From an uncultured Leuconostoc sp. (GTDB lineage: Bacteria > Bacillota > Bacilli > Lactobacillales > Lactobacillaceae), in the NCBI RefSeq assembly GCF_946222815.1, contig NZ_CAMJRK010000070.1, forward strand, positions 1 to 8,192: a DNA stretch of 8,192 bases, given 5' to 3'. Below are positions 1 to 6,261 of this stretch, piece after piece. The notes under the pieces were generated by a model that had not been told where the DNA came from, did not search any database, and was given only the letters and a program-made list of their open reading frames with translations. The first letter of the stretch is position 1; each line of letters opens with the position of its first letter. A program made the translations under genes and the position numbers.

Positions 1-21
1 TAGTTAATTGGAGGAAAAAAA

Positions 22-1644
22 TTGATCACAGTATCAGAAATGAGTTTCAGCTTTGCTGGACCTAAATTATATCAGGATGTTTCTTTAAAGTTGATACCAG
101 GAAATACTTATGGCATTATTGGTGCCAATGGTGCCGGAAAATCGACGTTTTTAAAATTATTGCAAGGTGAACTATTACCAACTGAAGGTACAATTACTAT
201 TGGTGACAGGGAACGACTATCATCATTACAGCAAGACCATTTTGCTTTTGATGATTTTACAGTATTAGATACTGTTGTTCAAGGGCATAAAAGATTATAT
301 GAAGTCAAAACTGAAATGGATGCTATTTACGCCAAGCCTGATTTCAATGATGAAGATGGCGTCCGCGTTGCCGATTTAGGTGCAGAATTTGAAGAACTTG
401 ATGGTTGGAACGCTGAAGTTGAAGCTGGACAGTTATTAAGTAAATTGGGTATTTCGGATACAATGCACAATACTTCAATGGGAGAATTAACAGAAAACGA
501 CAAAGTTAAAGTTTTGTTAGCACAAGCGTTATTTGGTAATCCCGATATTTTGGTATTAGATGAACCAACAAACGGTTTAGATGTTCAAACGATTAATTGG
601 TTAGAGGATTTCTTAGCAGATTTTCCTAACCTAGTGATTGTTGTATCGCATGATCGTCATTTTTTGAATGCGGTGTCGACAAATATTTTGGATGTTGATT
701 TTGGTAAAATTACACCATTCGTTGGTAATTACGATTTTTGGCGTGAATCTTCAGAATTAGCGCAACGTTTAGCCTCGCAACAGAACTCTAAAAAAGAAGA
801 ACAAATTAAACAATTACAAGAATTCGTTGCGCGTTTTTCAGCGAATGCGTCAAAATCTAAGCAAGCTACGGCACGTAAAAAGCAATTAGATAAAATTACA
901 CTTGATGATATTAAACCTTCATCACGTAAGTACCCATTTATTAATTTTCCGCTTAACCGTGAAATGGGAAATGACATGATTCGCTTGGAAAATATTTCCA
1001 AAACAATCGATGGCGAAAAAGTGTTAGATAATATTTCGTTTATTGGTCGTCCTGGTGATAAAATTGCTATTCTATCACGTTCTGATTTGGCAACGACAAC
1101 ATTAATGCAAATTATTGCTGGGACAATGACGCCTGATACAGGTACTGTTAATTGGGGTGTGACAACAACACAGTCATACATTGCCAAAGACTTAAATGAT
1201 AACTTTGACAATCAAGATGTGACTATTTTAGATTGGTTACGTGATTTTGCAGAGGAAGAACAAAAAGATAATACAAGTCTTCGTGGCATGTTGGGACAAT
1301 TATTATTCCGTGGTGATGATTCACTTAAAGCAATCAAGGTTTTATCGGGTGGTGAAAAAGTACGTATAACATTGGCTAAAATGATGTTACTTAAAGCCAA
1401 TGTCTTATTAATGGATGATCCGACAAATCATTTAGATTTGGAATCTATTCAATCTTTAAATGATGCTGTTGTTAATTTTAAGGGTGGTATCATTATGACT
1501 TCGCATGATCATGAATTCTTAGCAACAACGGCAAATCATGTTATCGAGGTCTCTGCCAAAGGTATTGTTGATCGTGTAGATACTTCTTATGATGAATTTA
1601 TTTCAACCGAAAGCACGCAAGAAAAGGTTGAGGCGCTTTACTAA
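22..1644 (+). CDS. ABC-F family ATPase, YkpA/YbiT-like, with one degenerate ATP site
   Basis: This is a 540-residue soluble tandem ATP-binding protein of the ABC-F class, which has no membrane domain; members act on ribosomes as translation factors or, in some branches, antibiotic-protection proteins. NBD1 has Walker A GANGAGKST (34-42), Q-loop Q70/Q71, Walker B ILVLDEPTNGLD (176-187) and switch His210. A charged linker (about 245-300, rich in Lys and Gln) precedes NBD2, which has signature LSGGEK (441-446), Walker B VLLMDDPTNHLD (461-472) and His495. The NBD1 signature is degenerate (GELTENDK, 154-161), as is the NBD2 Walker A (SRSDLATTT, 352-360, Lys replaced by Thr358). The NYDFW segment (236-240) fits the YkpA/YbiT branch; I see no basis to call it a resistance protein. 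The start is UUG at 22, chosen because GGAGG at 10-14 lies 7 bases upstream and the protein opens with the usual MITVS. A terminator follows at once, so it ends its transcript. Confidence 0.93.
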   Translation: MITVSEMSFSFAGPKLYQDVSLKLIPGNTYGIIGANGAGKSTFLKLLQGELLPTEGTITIGDRERLSSLQQDHFAFDDFTVLDTVVQGHKRLYEVKTEMDAIYAKPDFNDEDGVRVADLGAEFEELDGWNAEVEAGQLLSKLGISDTMHNTSMGELTENDKVKVLLAQALFGNPDILVLDEPTNGLDVQTINWLEDFLADFPNLVIVVSHDRHFLNAVSTNILDVDFGKITPFVGNYDFWRESSELAQRLASQQNSKKEEQIKQLQEFVARFSANASKSKQATARKKQLDKITLDDIKPSSRKYPFINFPLNREMGNDMIRLENISKTIDGEKVLDNISFIGRPGDKIAILSRSDLATTTLMQIIAGTMTPDTGTVNWGVTTTQSYIAKDLNDNFDNQDVTILDWLRDFAEEEQKDNTSLRGMLGQLLFRGDDSLKAIKVLSGGEKVRITLAKMMLLKANVLLMDDPTNHLDLESIQSLNDAVVNFKGGIIMTSHDHEFLATTANHVIEVSAKGIVDRVDTSYDEFISTESTQEKVEALY

Positions 1645-1655
1645 TAATGCGATAC

Positions 1656-1680
1656 AAAAAGCGTCTAGTGGCGCTTTTTT
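1656..1680 (+). terminator. Rho-independent terminator after the ABC-F gene
   Basis: A 10-bp stem pairs 1656-1665 (AAAAAGCGTC) with 1670-1679 (GGCGCTTTTT, one G-T pair) around a 4-base loop, ending in a run of six T. It starts 11 bases after the ABC-F stop codon and separates that gene from mvaS. Confidence 0.88.
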
Positions 1681-1683
1681 GCA

Positions 1684-1692
1684 TGGTATAAT
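1684..1692 (+). promoter_or_regulatory. Extended -10 promoter of mvaS
   Basis: TGGTATAAT is a perfect TATAAT (1687-1692) with an upstream TGN extension. The -35 position falls inside the preceding terminator and shows no TTGACA-like hexamer, so the extended -10 probably carries the promoter. Transcription should start near 1698-1700, giving a leader of only about 12-14 bases that is mostly the ribosome site AGAGGAA (1699-1705) before the ATG at 1712. Confidence 0.72.
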
Positions 1693-1711
1693 AATTTCAG
1701 AGGAATTATAA

Positions 1712-2872
1712 ATGACAATAGGTATTGATAAAATAGCATTTTACACGCCAAATTATGTGTTAGATCTTATCAAATTAGCAAAAGCACGTGGTGATGAACC
1801 AGATAAATATACAATAGGTATCGGTCAGAATCGACAAACTGTTGTGCCTAACTTTGAAGATGTCGTTACAATGGGTGCTAATGCAGCGATAAAAATAATA
1901 ACGGATGATGACCGTGAAAAAATAGATCTTATTATTTTTGCGACAGAATCTGGTATCGATAATTCAAAATCAAGCGCGCTTTATATGCATAAATTACTGA
2001 AATTATCAGAATTTGTGCGTACTATTGAATTAAAACAAGCCTGTTACGCCGCTACTTATGGCTTGATGCAGGCACGTGATTACGTTGCAATGCATCCTGG
2101 AAAACGAGTATTGGTTGTTGCATCAGATATTGCCCGTTATGGTTTATCAACACCAGGCGAAGTGACACAGGGCGCTGGTGCGATTGCGATGATAGTGTCA
2201 GAGACACCTAAAATTATGAGCATTAATACTGATTCTGTTTATATGAGTCGCAATGTTTCTGATTTTTGGCGCCCAACTGATCGCCAAGAGGCACTTGTTG
2301 ACGGACACTTATCAACCGATATTTATAAAGAAATGTTTTTGACATTATGGCAACGATACCAGTTAAAAACAAAGCATCAATTAAATGATTTTACAGGATT
2401 TGCGTTTCATCTACCTTATACAAAAATGGGGAAGAAGGCACTTGATCAAATCATAAATGAAACAACACCAGCACATCAGCAGAAACTAACACGTAATTTG
2501 AAAGCCAGTCAAAAATTTAATCGAGAAGTTGGAAATCTTTACACCGGTTCGGTTTATTTGAGCCTCTTGTCACTACTAAGTTACGCTACTGATTTAAAAT
2601 CTGGAGATAAGTTAGCTATTTTTAGTTATGGATCAGGTGCAGAGGCTGAACTTTATTCTGTGACGCTTCAACAGGGCTTTGAAAATTATGTGCCGGCTAA
2701 AATGACACAAGAATTGCTGTCAAAACGGCAACTTGTATCCGTTGATCAGTATGAAGCTATGTTTAAATCGCAGTTGTATGATTCTCATATCAATGTCAGC
2801 TCAGATGCTGTTAAAAGTGCCAAATTATTCCAATTTTTAGGCTGGCATAACGGTGAACGTGTCTATAGTTGA
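1712..2872 (+). CDS. mvaS: Hydroxymethylglutaryl-CoA synthase
   Basis: This cytosolic enzyme condenses acetyl-CoA with acetoacetyl-CoA to HMG-CoA, the committed early step of the mevalonate route to isopentenyl diphosphate used by most lactic acid bacteria. At 386 residues it is the normal bacterial length. The three catalytic residues sit at the positions expected for the Gram-positive enzymes: Glu79 (ATESGID), acyl-accepting Cys111 (KQACYAATYG) and His233 (FAFHLPYTKMGKKAL). The thiolase-fold glycine motifs GAGAIAM (154-160) and SYGSGAEAE near the C-terminus are also present. The ATG at 1712 has AGAGGAA 6 bases upstream. It has its own promoter and no mevalonate-pathway neighbour in this window. 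No terminator is visible after it, so some readthrough into the ACT-domain gene is possible. The sequence shows no defect. Confidence 0.96.
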   Translation: MTIGIDKIAFYTPNYVLDLIKLAKARGDEPDKYTIGIGQNRQTVVPNFEDVVTMGANAAIKIITDDDREKIDLIIFATESGIDNSKSSALYMHKLLKLSEFVRTIELKQACYAATYGLMQARDYVAMHPGKRVLVVASDIARYGLSTPGEVTQGAGAIAMIVSETPKIMSINTDSVYMSRNVSDFWRPTDRQEALVDGHLSTDIYKEMFLTLWQRYQLKTKHQLNDFTGFAFHLPYTKMGKKALDQIINETTPAHQQKLTRNLKASQKFNREVGNLYTGSVYLSLLSLLSYATDLKSGDKLAIFSYGSGAEAELYSVTLQQGFENYVPAKMTQELLSKRQLVSVDQYEAMFKSQLYDSHINVSSDAVKSAKLFQFLGWHNGERVYS

Positions 2873-2909
2873 ACATCTTAAAAATATGGCATTGAACAAG
2901 TAAATACTG

Positions 2910-2915
2910 TATAAT
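2910..2915 (+). promoter_or_regulatory. Probable -10 box for the ACT/UPF0210 operon
   Basis: A perfect TATAAT lies 30 bases before the ATG at 2945. The -35 side is weak: TTGAAC at 2892-2897 leaves only a 12-base spacer, and the 17-base position reads TGGCAT. Transcription would start near 2922, ahead of the ribosome site AGAGGAA (2934-2940). Confidence 0.5.
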
Positions 2916-2944
2916 TATTTAAATAACTTTTAAAGAGGAAAAAA

Positions 2945-3217
2945 ATGGCTAAAGCAGTTGTAACAGTGATAGGAAAAGATAAACCCGGAATTATAGCCGG
3001 CGTTTCTAAAACATTATCGGACCATAACATTAATATTTTAGATGTGTCACAGACAATTATGTCTGATATTTTCACAATGAGTATGCTAGTTAATTTAGCA
3101 CAACTTGATGAAGAATTTAATAAACTTCAAGATGATTTAAATCTACTGGGCAAGCAGCTAACTGTTGAAATTCATACACAACGAGAAGAAATTTTTGATG
3201 CAATGAGTCGTGTTTGA
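2945..3217 (+). CDS. ACT-domain protein, UPF0237 family
   Basis: This is a 90-residue protein that is essentially one ACT domain, the small ligand-binding fold that usually senses amino acids. The N-terminal strand and turn VVTVIGKDKPGIIAGVSKTL (5-24) carry the classic D-x-P-G-I-I motif. The helix that follows leads to NILDVSQTIM and a second hydrophobic strand, FTMSMLVNL. The rest is amphipathic and acidic. The family resembles the regulatory half of GcvR-like proteins, but its ligand and target are not established. The ATG at 2945 has an excellent ribosome site (AGAGGA about 5 bases upstream). The next gene starts 54 bases downstream with no promoter or terminator between, and UPF0237-UPF0210 pairing is common in Lactobacillales and streptococci. 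I infer that the two proteins work together, with the ACT domain as the sensor. Confidence 0.9.
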   Translation: MAKAVVTVIGKDKPGIIAGVSKTLSDHNINILDVSQTIMSDIFTMSMLVNLAQLDEEFNKLQDDLNLLGKQLTVEIHTQREEIFDAMSRV

Positions 3218-3271
3218 TTAATATCAAGAATCATATCAGCCTAGTGACACAAACAAAAATTGGGAGAAATT

Positions 3272-4615
3272 ATGGAAACCACTCAAATCACTGAAACCAT
3301 TAATATGGTCGCAGAAGAGCATTTAGACATTCGAACTGTTACAATGGGTATTTCTTTGCTCGATACCATAGCTGGCACACCACAAGAAACTGCAAAAAAT
3401 ATCTATCAAAAAATTACAACTTATGCAAAAAATCTGGTGAAAGTAACACAGCAAATTGAGCGTGAATTTGGTATTCCGATTACAAACAAACGTATTAGTG
3501 TCACGCCGATTGCTTTGATTGCTGGGAAAGCAACGCCTGATGAAATGTTGTATTACGCGCATGCTTTAGATGACGCTGCTAAGGCTGTGGGAGTCGATTT
3601 TATTGGTGGCTATTCCGCATTAGTTCAAAAAGGATTTGCCAATGGTGATCTTGCTTTGATTAAGTCATTGCCACGCGTGTTAACAGAAACAGATTTGGTT
3701 ATGTCAAGTGTTAATATTGGATCGACAAAGGCTGGCATTAACTTAGATGCTATCAAACTAATGGGTGAGACAATTAAAGCGATAACTAATAAGTCAGATA
3801 CTGCGAACGCAAAAATGGTTGTTTTTGCTAATGCGGTAGAAGATAACCCATTCATGGCTGGTGCGTTTCATGGTGTGAGTGAAGCTGACGTTGTTATTAA
3901 TGTTGGTGTTTCTGGACCTGGTGTTGTGAAACGCGCCATTGAAAAGGTTAAGGGCGAATCGATCCAGGTTGTTGCTGAAACCGTTAAAAAAACAGCATTT
4001 AAAATTACACGTGTTGGCCAAATGGTTGGTGCATTAGCTGCTGAACGTTTGGGCGTGGAATTTGGTATAGTTGATTTGAGTTTAGCGCCTACACCAGCGC
4101 GTGGTGATTCAGTTGCGGAAGTATTGGAAGAAATTGGCCTTGAAATGGTTGGCACACATGGCACAACAGCAGCCTTAATGTTACTAAATGATGCTGTTAA
4201 AAAAGGTGGTGTCATGGCATCACAACGTGTTGGTGGGCTATCTGGTGCCTTTATTCCTGTCTCTGAAGATGCTGGTATGATTGATGCTGTTAAGGCAGGG
4301 GTACTATCGTTAGCAAAACTTGAAGCAATGACAGCTGTGTGTTCCGTTGGACTAGATATGATTGCCATTCCAGGTGAAACTGATGCAACAACTATTGCAG
4401 CAATGATCGCTGACGAAGCGGCAATTGGTGTACAAAATAATAAAACAACAGCTGTACGAATTTTACCAACTAATGGCGCTAAAGTTGGTGACATGATTGA
4501 TTATGGTGGCTTATTAGGTACTGCACCGGTGATGCCCGTGGTTGAGAAATCAAGTGCATCGTTCATTAATCGTGGTGGTCATATCCCAGCACCTATTCAC
4601 TCATTTAAAAATTGA
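3272..4615 (+). CDS. UPF0210 (DUF711) family protein, PFL-like fold
   Basis: This is a 447-residue soluble protein of the UPF0210/DUF711 family, a conserved family of unknown activity related in fold to pyruvate formate-lyase. It shows no glycyl-radical signature, so a radical lyase activity cannot be assumed. Recognisable segments are GVSGPGVVKRAIEKVKG in the middle, then GIVDLSLAPTPARGDSVAEV and VGTHGTTAALMLLNDAVKKG. SEDAGMIDAV follows, and the protein ends in NRGGHIPAPIHSFKN. The start is set at ATG 3272 because GGGAGAA (3262-3268) sits just upstream. An in-frame UUG at 3260 would overlap that ribosome site and add only four residues. The gene is probably cotranscribed with the ACT-domain gene before it, and a strong terminator follows 41 bases after its stop. 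Length and motifs look intact. Confidence 0.93.
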   Translation: METTQITETINMVAEEHLDIRTVTMGISLLDTIAGTPQETAKNIYQKITTYAKNLVKVTQQIEREFGIPITNKRISVTPIALIAGKATPDEMLYYAHALDDAAKAVGVDFIGGYSALVQKGFANGDLALIKSLPRVLTETDLVMSSVNIGSTKAGINLDAIKLMGETIKAITNKSDTANAKMVVFANAVEDNPFMAGAFHGVSEADVVINVGVSGPGVVKRAIEKVKGESIQVVAETVKKTAFKITRVGQMVGALAAERLGVEFGIVDLSLAPTPARGDSVAEVLEEIGLEMVGTHGTTAALMLLNDAVKKGGVMASQRVGGLSGAFIPVSEDAGMIDAVKAGVLSLAKLEAMTAVCSVGLDMIAIPGETDATTIAAMIADEAAIGVQNNKTTAVRILPTNGAKVGDMIDYGGLLGTAPVMPVVEKSSASFINRGGHIPAPIHSFKN

Positions 4616-4656
4616 AAACATTTATCATAATACCTACTTAATGTTATGACATTAAT

Positions 4657-4691
4657 AAAAGCGACCTTATCGATAAGATAAGGTCGCTTTT
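4657..4691. terminator. Bidirectional terminator between convergent genes
   Basis: A perfect 15-bp inverted repeat pairs 4657-4671 (AAAAGCGACCTTATC) with 4677-4691 (GATAAGGTCGCTTTT) around a 5-base loop. The A tract on the left and T tract on the right let it end transcription both from UPF0210 on the plus strand and from the small membrane protein on the minus strand. Confidence 0.9.
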
Positions 4692-4702
4692 ATTTGCATA
4701 AA

Positions 4703-5137
4703 TTAGTTTGATTTTTGTGGTGTTTGTTCTATTGGTTGTTGATTCGTTGAATTAGATTGGCCAGCCATAATAGCAATATAGATAATTAAAACGATAATGA
4801 CTATCGTTGCTAAAACACGAGCAGGATGATGTAAAAAAGATATCATATGATTGCGCATCTTTGATGATGCCTGTGACTCACTATTGCTTTCTGTCATAGC
4901 AGATTCAAGTGCATACGCAAAACTGTTTGAGTCAACGACTTTCGCATTTGATTCGTATGGGACAATTGCAATTTCTCTTGTGTCAGATAATTTCAATGGT
5001 GTTTGCTTGGTATGATAGGCATCACGATTAGTCAAAATATTCTGACGAAACATGTTAATCGCGTTTAATGTTTTATTTTTTAAAAATAAAACATTTTGAT
5101 GTAATTTTTCTAATGGTGTTTGGACAGGAATTTTCAT
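4703..5137 (-). CDS. Unrecognised small protein with one C-terminal membrane segment
   Basis: I do not recognise this 144-residue protein. Residues 1-50 are basic and polar, rich in Lys, Asn and Gln, and could form helices. Residues 55-95 are more acidic and Ser/Glu-rich. A short basic stretch (KMRNHMISFLHHPAR, 93-107) precedes one clear membrane segment (VLATIVIIVLIIYIAIMAG, 108-126), followed by an 18-residue polar Gln/Ser/Thr/Pro tail. By the positive-inside rule most of the protein should lie in the cytoplasm, so it is a C-terminally anchored protein with no N-terminal signal peptide. The ATG has AGGAG 7 bases upstream on the minus strand (5145-5149). It is convergent with UPF0210 and divergent from the recombinase, so it is its own transcription unit. 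The start, ribosome site, membrane segment and shared terminator make it a believable gene; its function is unknown. Confidence 0.8.
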   Translation of the reverse strand: MKIPVQTPLEKLHQNVLFLKNKTLNAINMFRQNILTNRDAYHTKQTPLKLSDTREIAIVPYESNAKVVDSNSFAYALESAMTESNSESQASSKMRNHMISFLHHPARVLATIVIIVLIIYIAIMAGQSNSTNQQPIEQTPQKSN

Positions 5138-5152
5138 AAGGAGTCTCCTCTG

Positions 5153-5175
5153 TGATTAAATTGAAATTTTAATCA
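5153..5175. repeat. Imperfect inverted repeat upstream of the membrane-protein gene
   Basis: TGATTAAA (5153-5160) and its reverse complement TTTAATCA (5168-5175) flank a 7-base centre. The repeat lies between the likely -10 box and the ribosome site of the minus-strand gene, where a repressor site or a leader hairpin would fit. The arms are AT-rich, so chance cannot be excluded. Confidence 0.35.
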
Positions 5176-5192
5176 AACTATTTCTAATTCTA

Positions 5193-5198
5193 ATTATA
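5193..5198 (-). promoter_or_regulatory. Candidate -10 box for the minus-strand membrane-protein gene
   Basis: Read on the minus strand this is a perfect TATAAT, 56 bases before the ATG. The expected -35 position (5216-5221) reads CCCAAA on that strand and does not match TTGACA, so the assignment rests on the -10 box and its place in the divergent gap. Confidence 0.4.
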
Positions 5199-5261
5199 TC
5201 GAAAAAGAAACATAATTTGGGCATGTTTGAATGATTGTAACTAAATTAAAGGCTTCTTAAT

Positions 5262-5290
5262 TTTTGAAACGTCTGGATAGCGCGTATAAT
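5262..5290 (+). promoter_or_regulatory. Promoter of the tyrosine recombinase gene
   Basis: A perfect TATAAT (5285-5290) lies only 6 bases before the ATG at 5297. On the -35 side, TTTTGA (5262-5267) gives a 17-base spacer and TTGAAA (5264-5269) a 15-base spacer. Initiation 6-7 bases past the -10 would fall on the start codon itself, predicting a leaderless mRNA. Confidence 0.6.
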
Positions 5291-5296
5291 AGAATT

Positions 5297-6208
5297 ATGC
5301 AAACACGAGAACAACAATTGTATCAAGTTTATATAGCGTCTGAACGACAATATTCGCCATTAACTTTGAAAGCATATTCATCTGATATTGACGAATTTGT
5401 GATGTTTTTAATGCAAAATGGCGGGTTTACTAATTTTAAATCAGTACAAACATTAGACGTCAGAGTCTATTTAAACGATTTATATGAACGGCAATTAGCG
5501 CGAACAACTATTTCTAGAAAAATCAGTAGTTTACGTATGTTTTATCAATTTATGATTACCAATCAATTTGTGACTGACAATCCATTTGATAATGTGGCTC
5601 TTAGAAAACATGAAAATCATCTGCCAGAATTTTTTTACGAAACAGAAATGACAACATTATTCGATGTTGCATATAATCACGAAGATGTGTTGTGGCAAAG
5701 AAATGCAGCTATACTAGAGTTTTTATATGCTACAGGTGCGCGTGTGGCAGAAATTGCCAGTTTGACGACGGGACAATTAGATTTTTCTCAGCGGCTAGTT
5801 TTAATTCATGGTAAGGGTAATAAGGACAGGTATGTACCATTTGGTCATTTTTCAGCACAAGCCTTATCACAATATTTAAAAGAAACACGACCAAAATTAT
5901 TAGCAAAACAAGTACCACATGATTTTGTGTTTGTTAATCATCGCGGTGAGCCAATAACAACTGCGGGGATTACTTATATTTTAAATGAACTCATGAAACG
6001 TTCAACATTAACTGGTAAAATTCATCCACACATGTTACGCCATACATTTGCTACGCATTTGCTTAATAATGGTGCCGATATGCGTACAGTTCAGGAATTA
6101 CTAGGGCATGTTAATTTATCGACAACACAAATGTATACACATGTTACACGAGAAAGTTTACAAAAAAGTTATCAAATTTTTTTTCCTCGTGCCAAAAAAA
6201 AGCTGTAA
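5297..6208 (+). CDS. xerC: Tyrosine recombinase, XerC type
   Basis: This is a site-specific recombinase of the phage-integrase family; XerC/XerD proteins resolve chromosome dimers at dif sites during division. From the ATG at 5297 it has 303 residues, the usual Xer length. The N-terminal SAM-like DNA-binding domain covers about 1-95 and the catalytic domain about 110-300. All catalytic residues are present: Arg149 (ATGAR), Lys173 (HGKGNKD), His245 and Arg248 (HMLRH), His271 (LLGHVNLS) and nucleophile Tyr280 (TQMYTHV). The PRAKKK tail resembles XerC more than XerD. An in-frame UUG at 5264 would add 11 residues but has no ribosome site and lies upstream of the TATAAT, so I reject it. No attachment site, excisionase or phage gene is nearby, which favours a housekeeping Xer over a mobile-element integrase. 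A partner XerD is not in this window. Confidence 0.9.
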   Translation: MQTREQQLYQVYIASERQYSPLTLKAYSSDIDEFVMFLMQNGGFTNFKSVQTLDVRVYLNDLYERQLARTTISRKISSLRMFYQFMITNQFVTDNPFDNVALRKHENHLPEFFYETEMTTLFDVAYNHEDVLWQRNAAILEFLYATGARVAEIASLTTGQLDFSQRLVLIHGKGNKDRYVPFGHFSAQALSQYLKETRPKLLAKQVPHDFVFVNHRGEPITTAGITYILNELMKRSTLTGKIHPHMLRHTFATHLLNNGADMRTVQELLGHVNLSTTQMYTHVTRESLQKSYQIFFPRAKKKL

Positions 6209-6243
6209 ACGCTTAACATTAATTACATTTATCTCTTAAAATT

Positions 6244-6252
6244 TGGTAGAAT
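6244..6252 (+). promoter_or_regulatory. Extended -10 promoter of the epimerase gene
   Basis: TGGTAGAAT is an extended -10 (TGN followed by TAGAAT at 6247-6252) ending 9 bases before the ATG at 6262. No good -35 box is at the right distance. The predicted start near 6258-6260 leaves a leader of only about 2-4 bases. Confidence 0.55.
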
Positions 6253-6261
6253 ATAGGTATT

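Noticed and set aside
729..1211. 160-codon minus-strand open frame within the ABC-F gene
   Set aside because: Cys-rich, motif-free translation antisense to a clear ABC-F coding region.
22..1644. ABC-F protein as an antibiotic-resistance factor
   Set aside because: The motif pattern fits the general YkpA/YbiT branch, and nothing in the sequence or context points to ribosome protection against a drug.
3260..3271. UUG start for the UPF0210 protein
   Set aside because: It overlaps the GGGAGAA ribosome site that serves the ATG at 3272.
3868..4494. 208-codon minus-strand open frame inside the UPF0210 gene
   Set aside because: It is rich in Ser, Thr, Ala and Pro with no domain motif, has no ribosome site or promoter of note, and lies fully antisense to a well-supported gene.
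5139..5149. Palindrome AGGAGTCTCCT upstream of the minus-strand gene
   Set aside because: One arm is the gene's ribosome site and there is no loop. Probably incidental, although pairing between transcripts could mask the site.
5264..5296. UUG start giving an 11-residue longer recombinase
   Set aside because: No ribosome site precedes it, the added residues do not match Xer N-termini, and the segment contains the -10 box of the likely promoter.
5297..6208. Recombinase as a mobile-element integrase
   Set aside because: Xer-like length and PRAKKK tail, with no att-like repeats, excisionase or phage genes nearby.
6200..6214. Small hairpin AAGC-n7-GCTT at the end of the recombinase gene
   Set aside because: Only four base pairs and no T run, so it is not a credible terminator.
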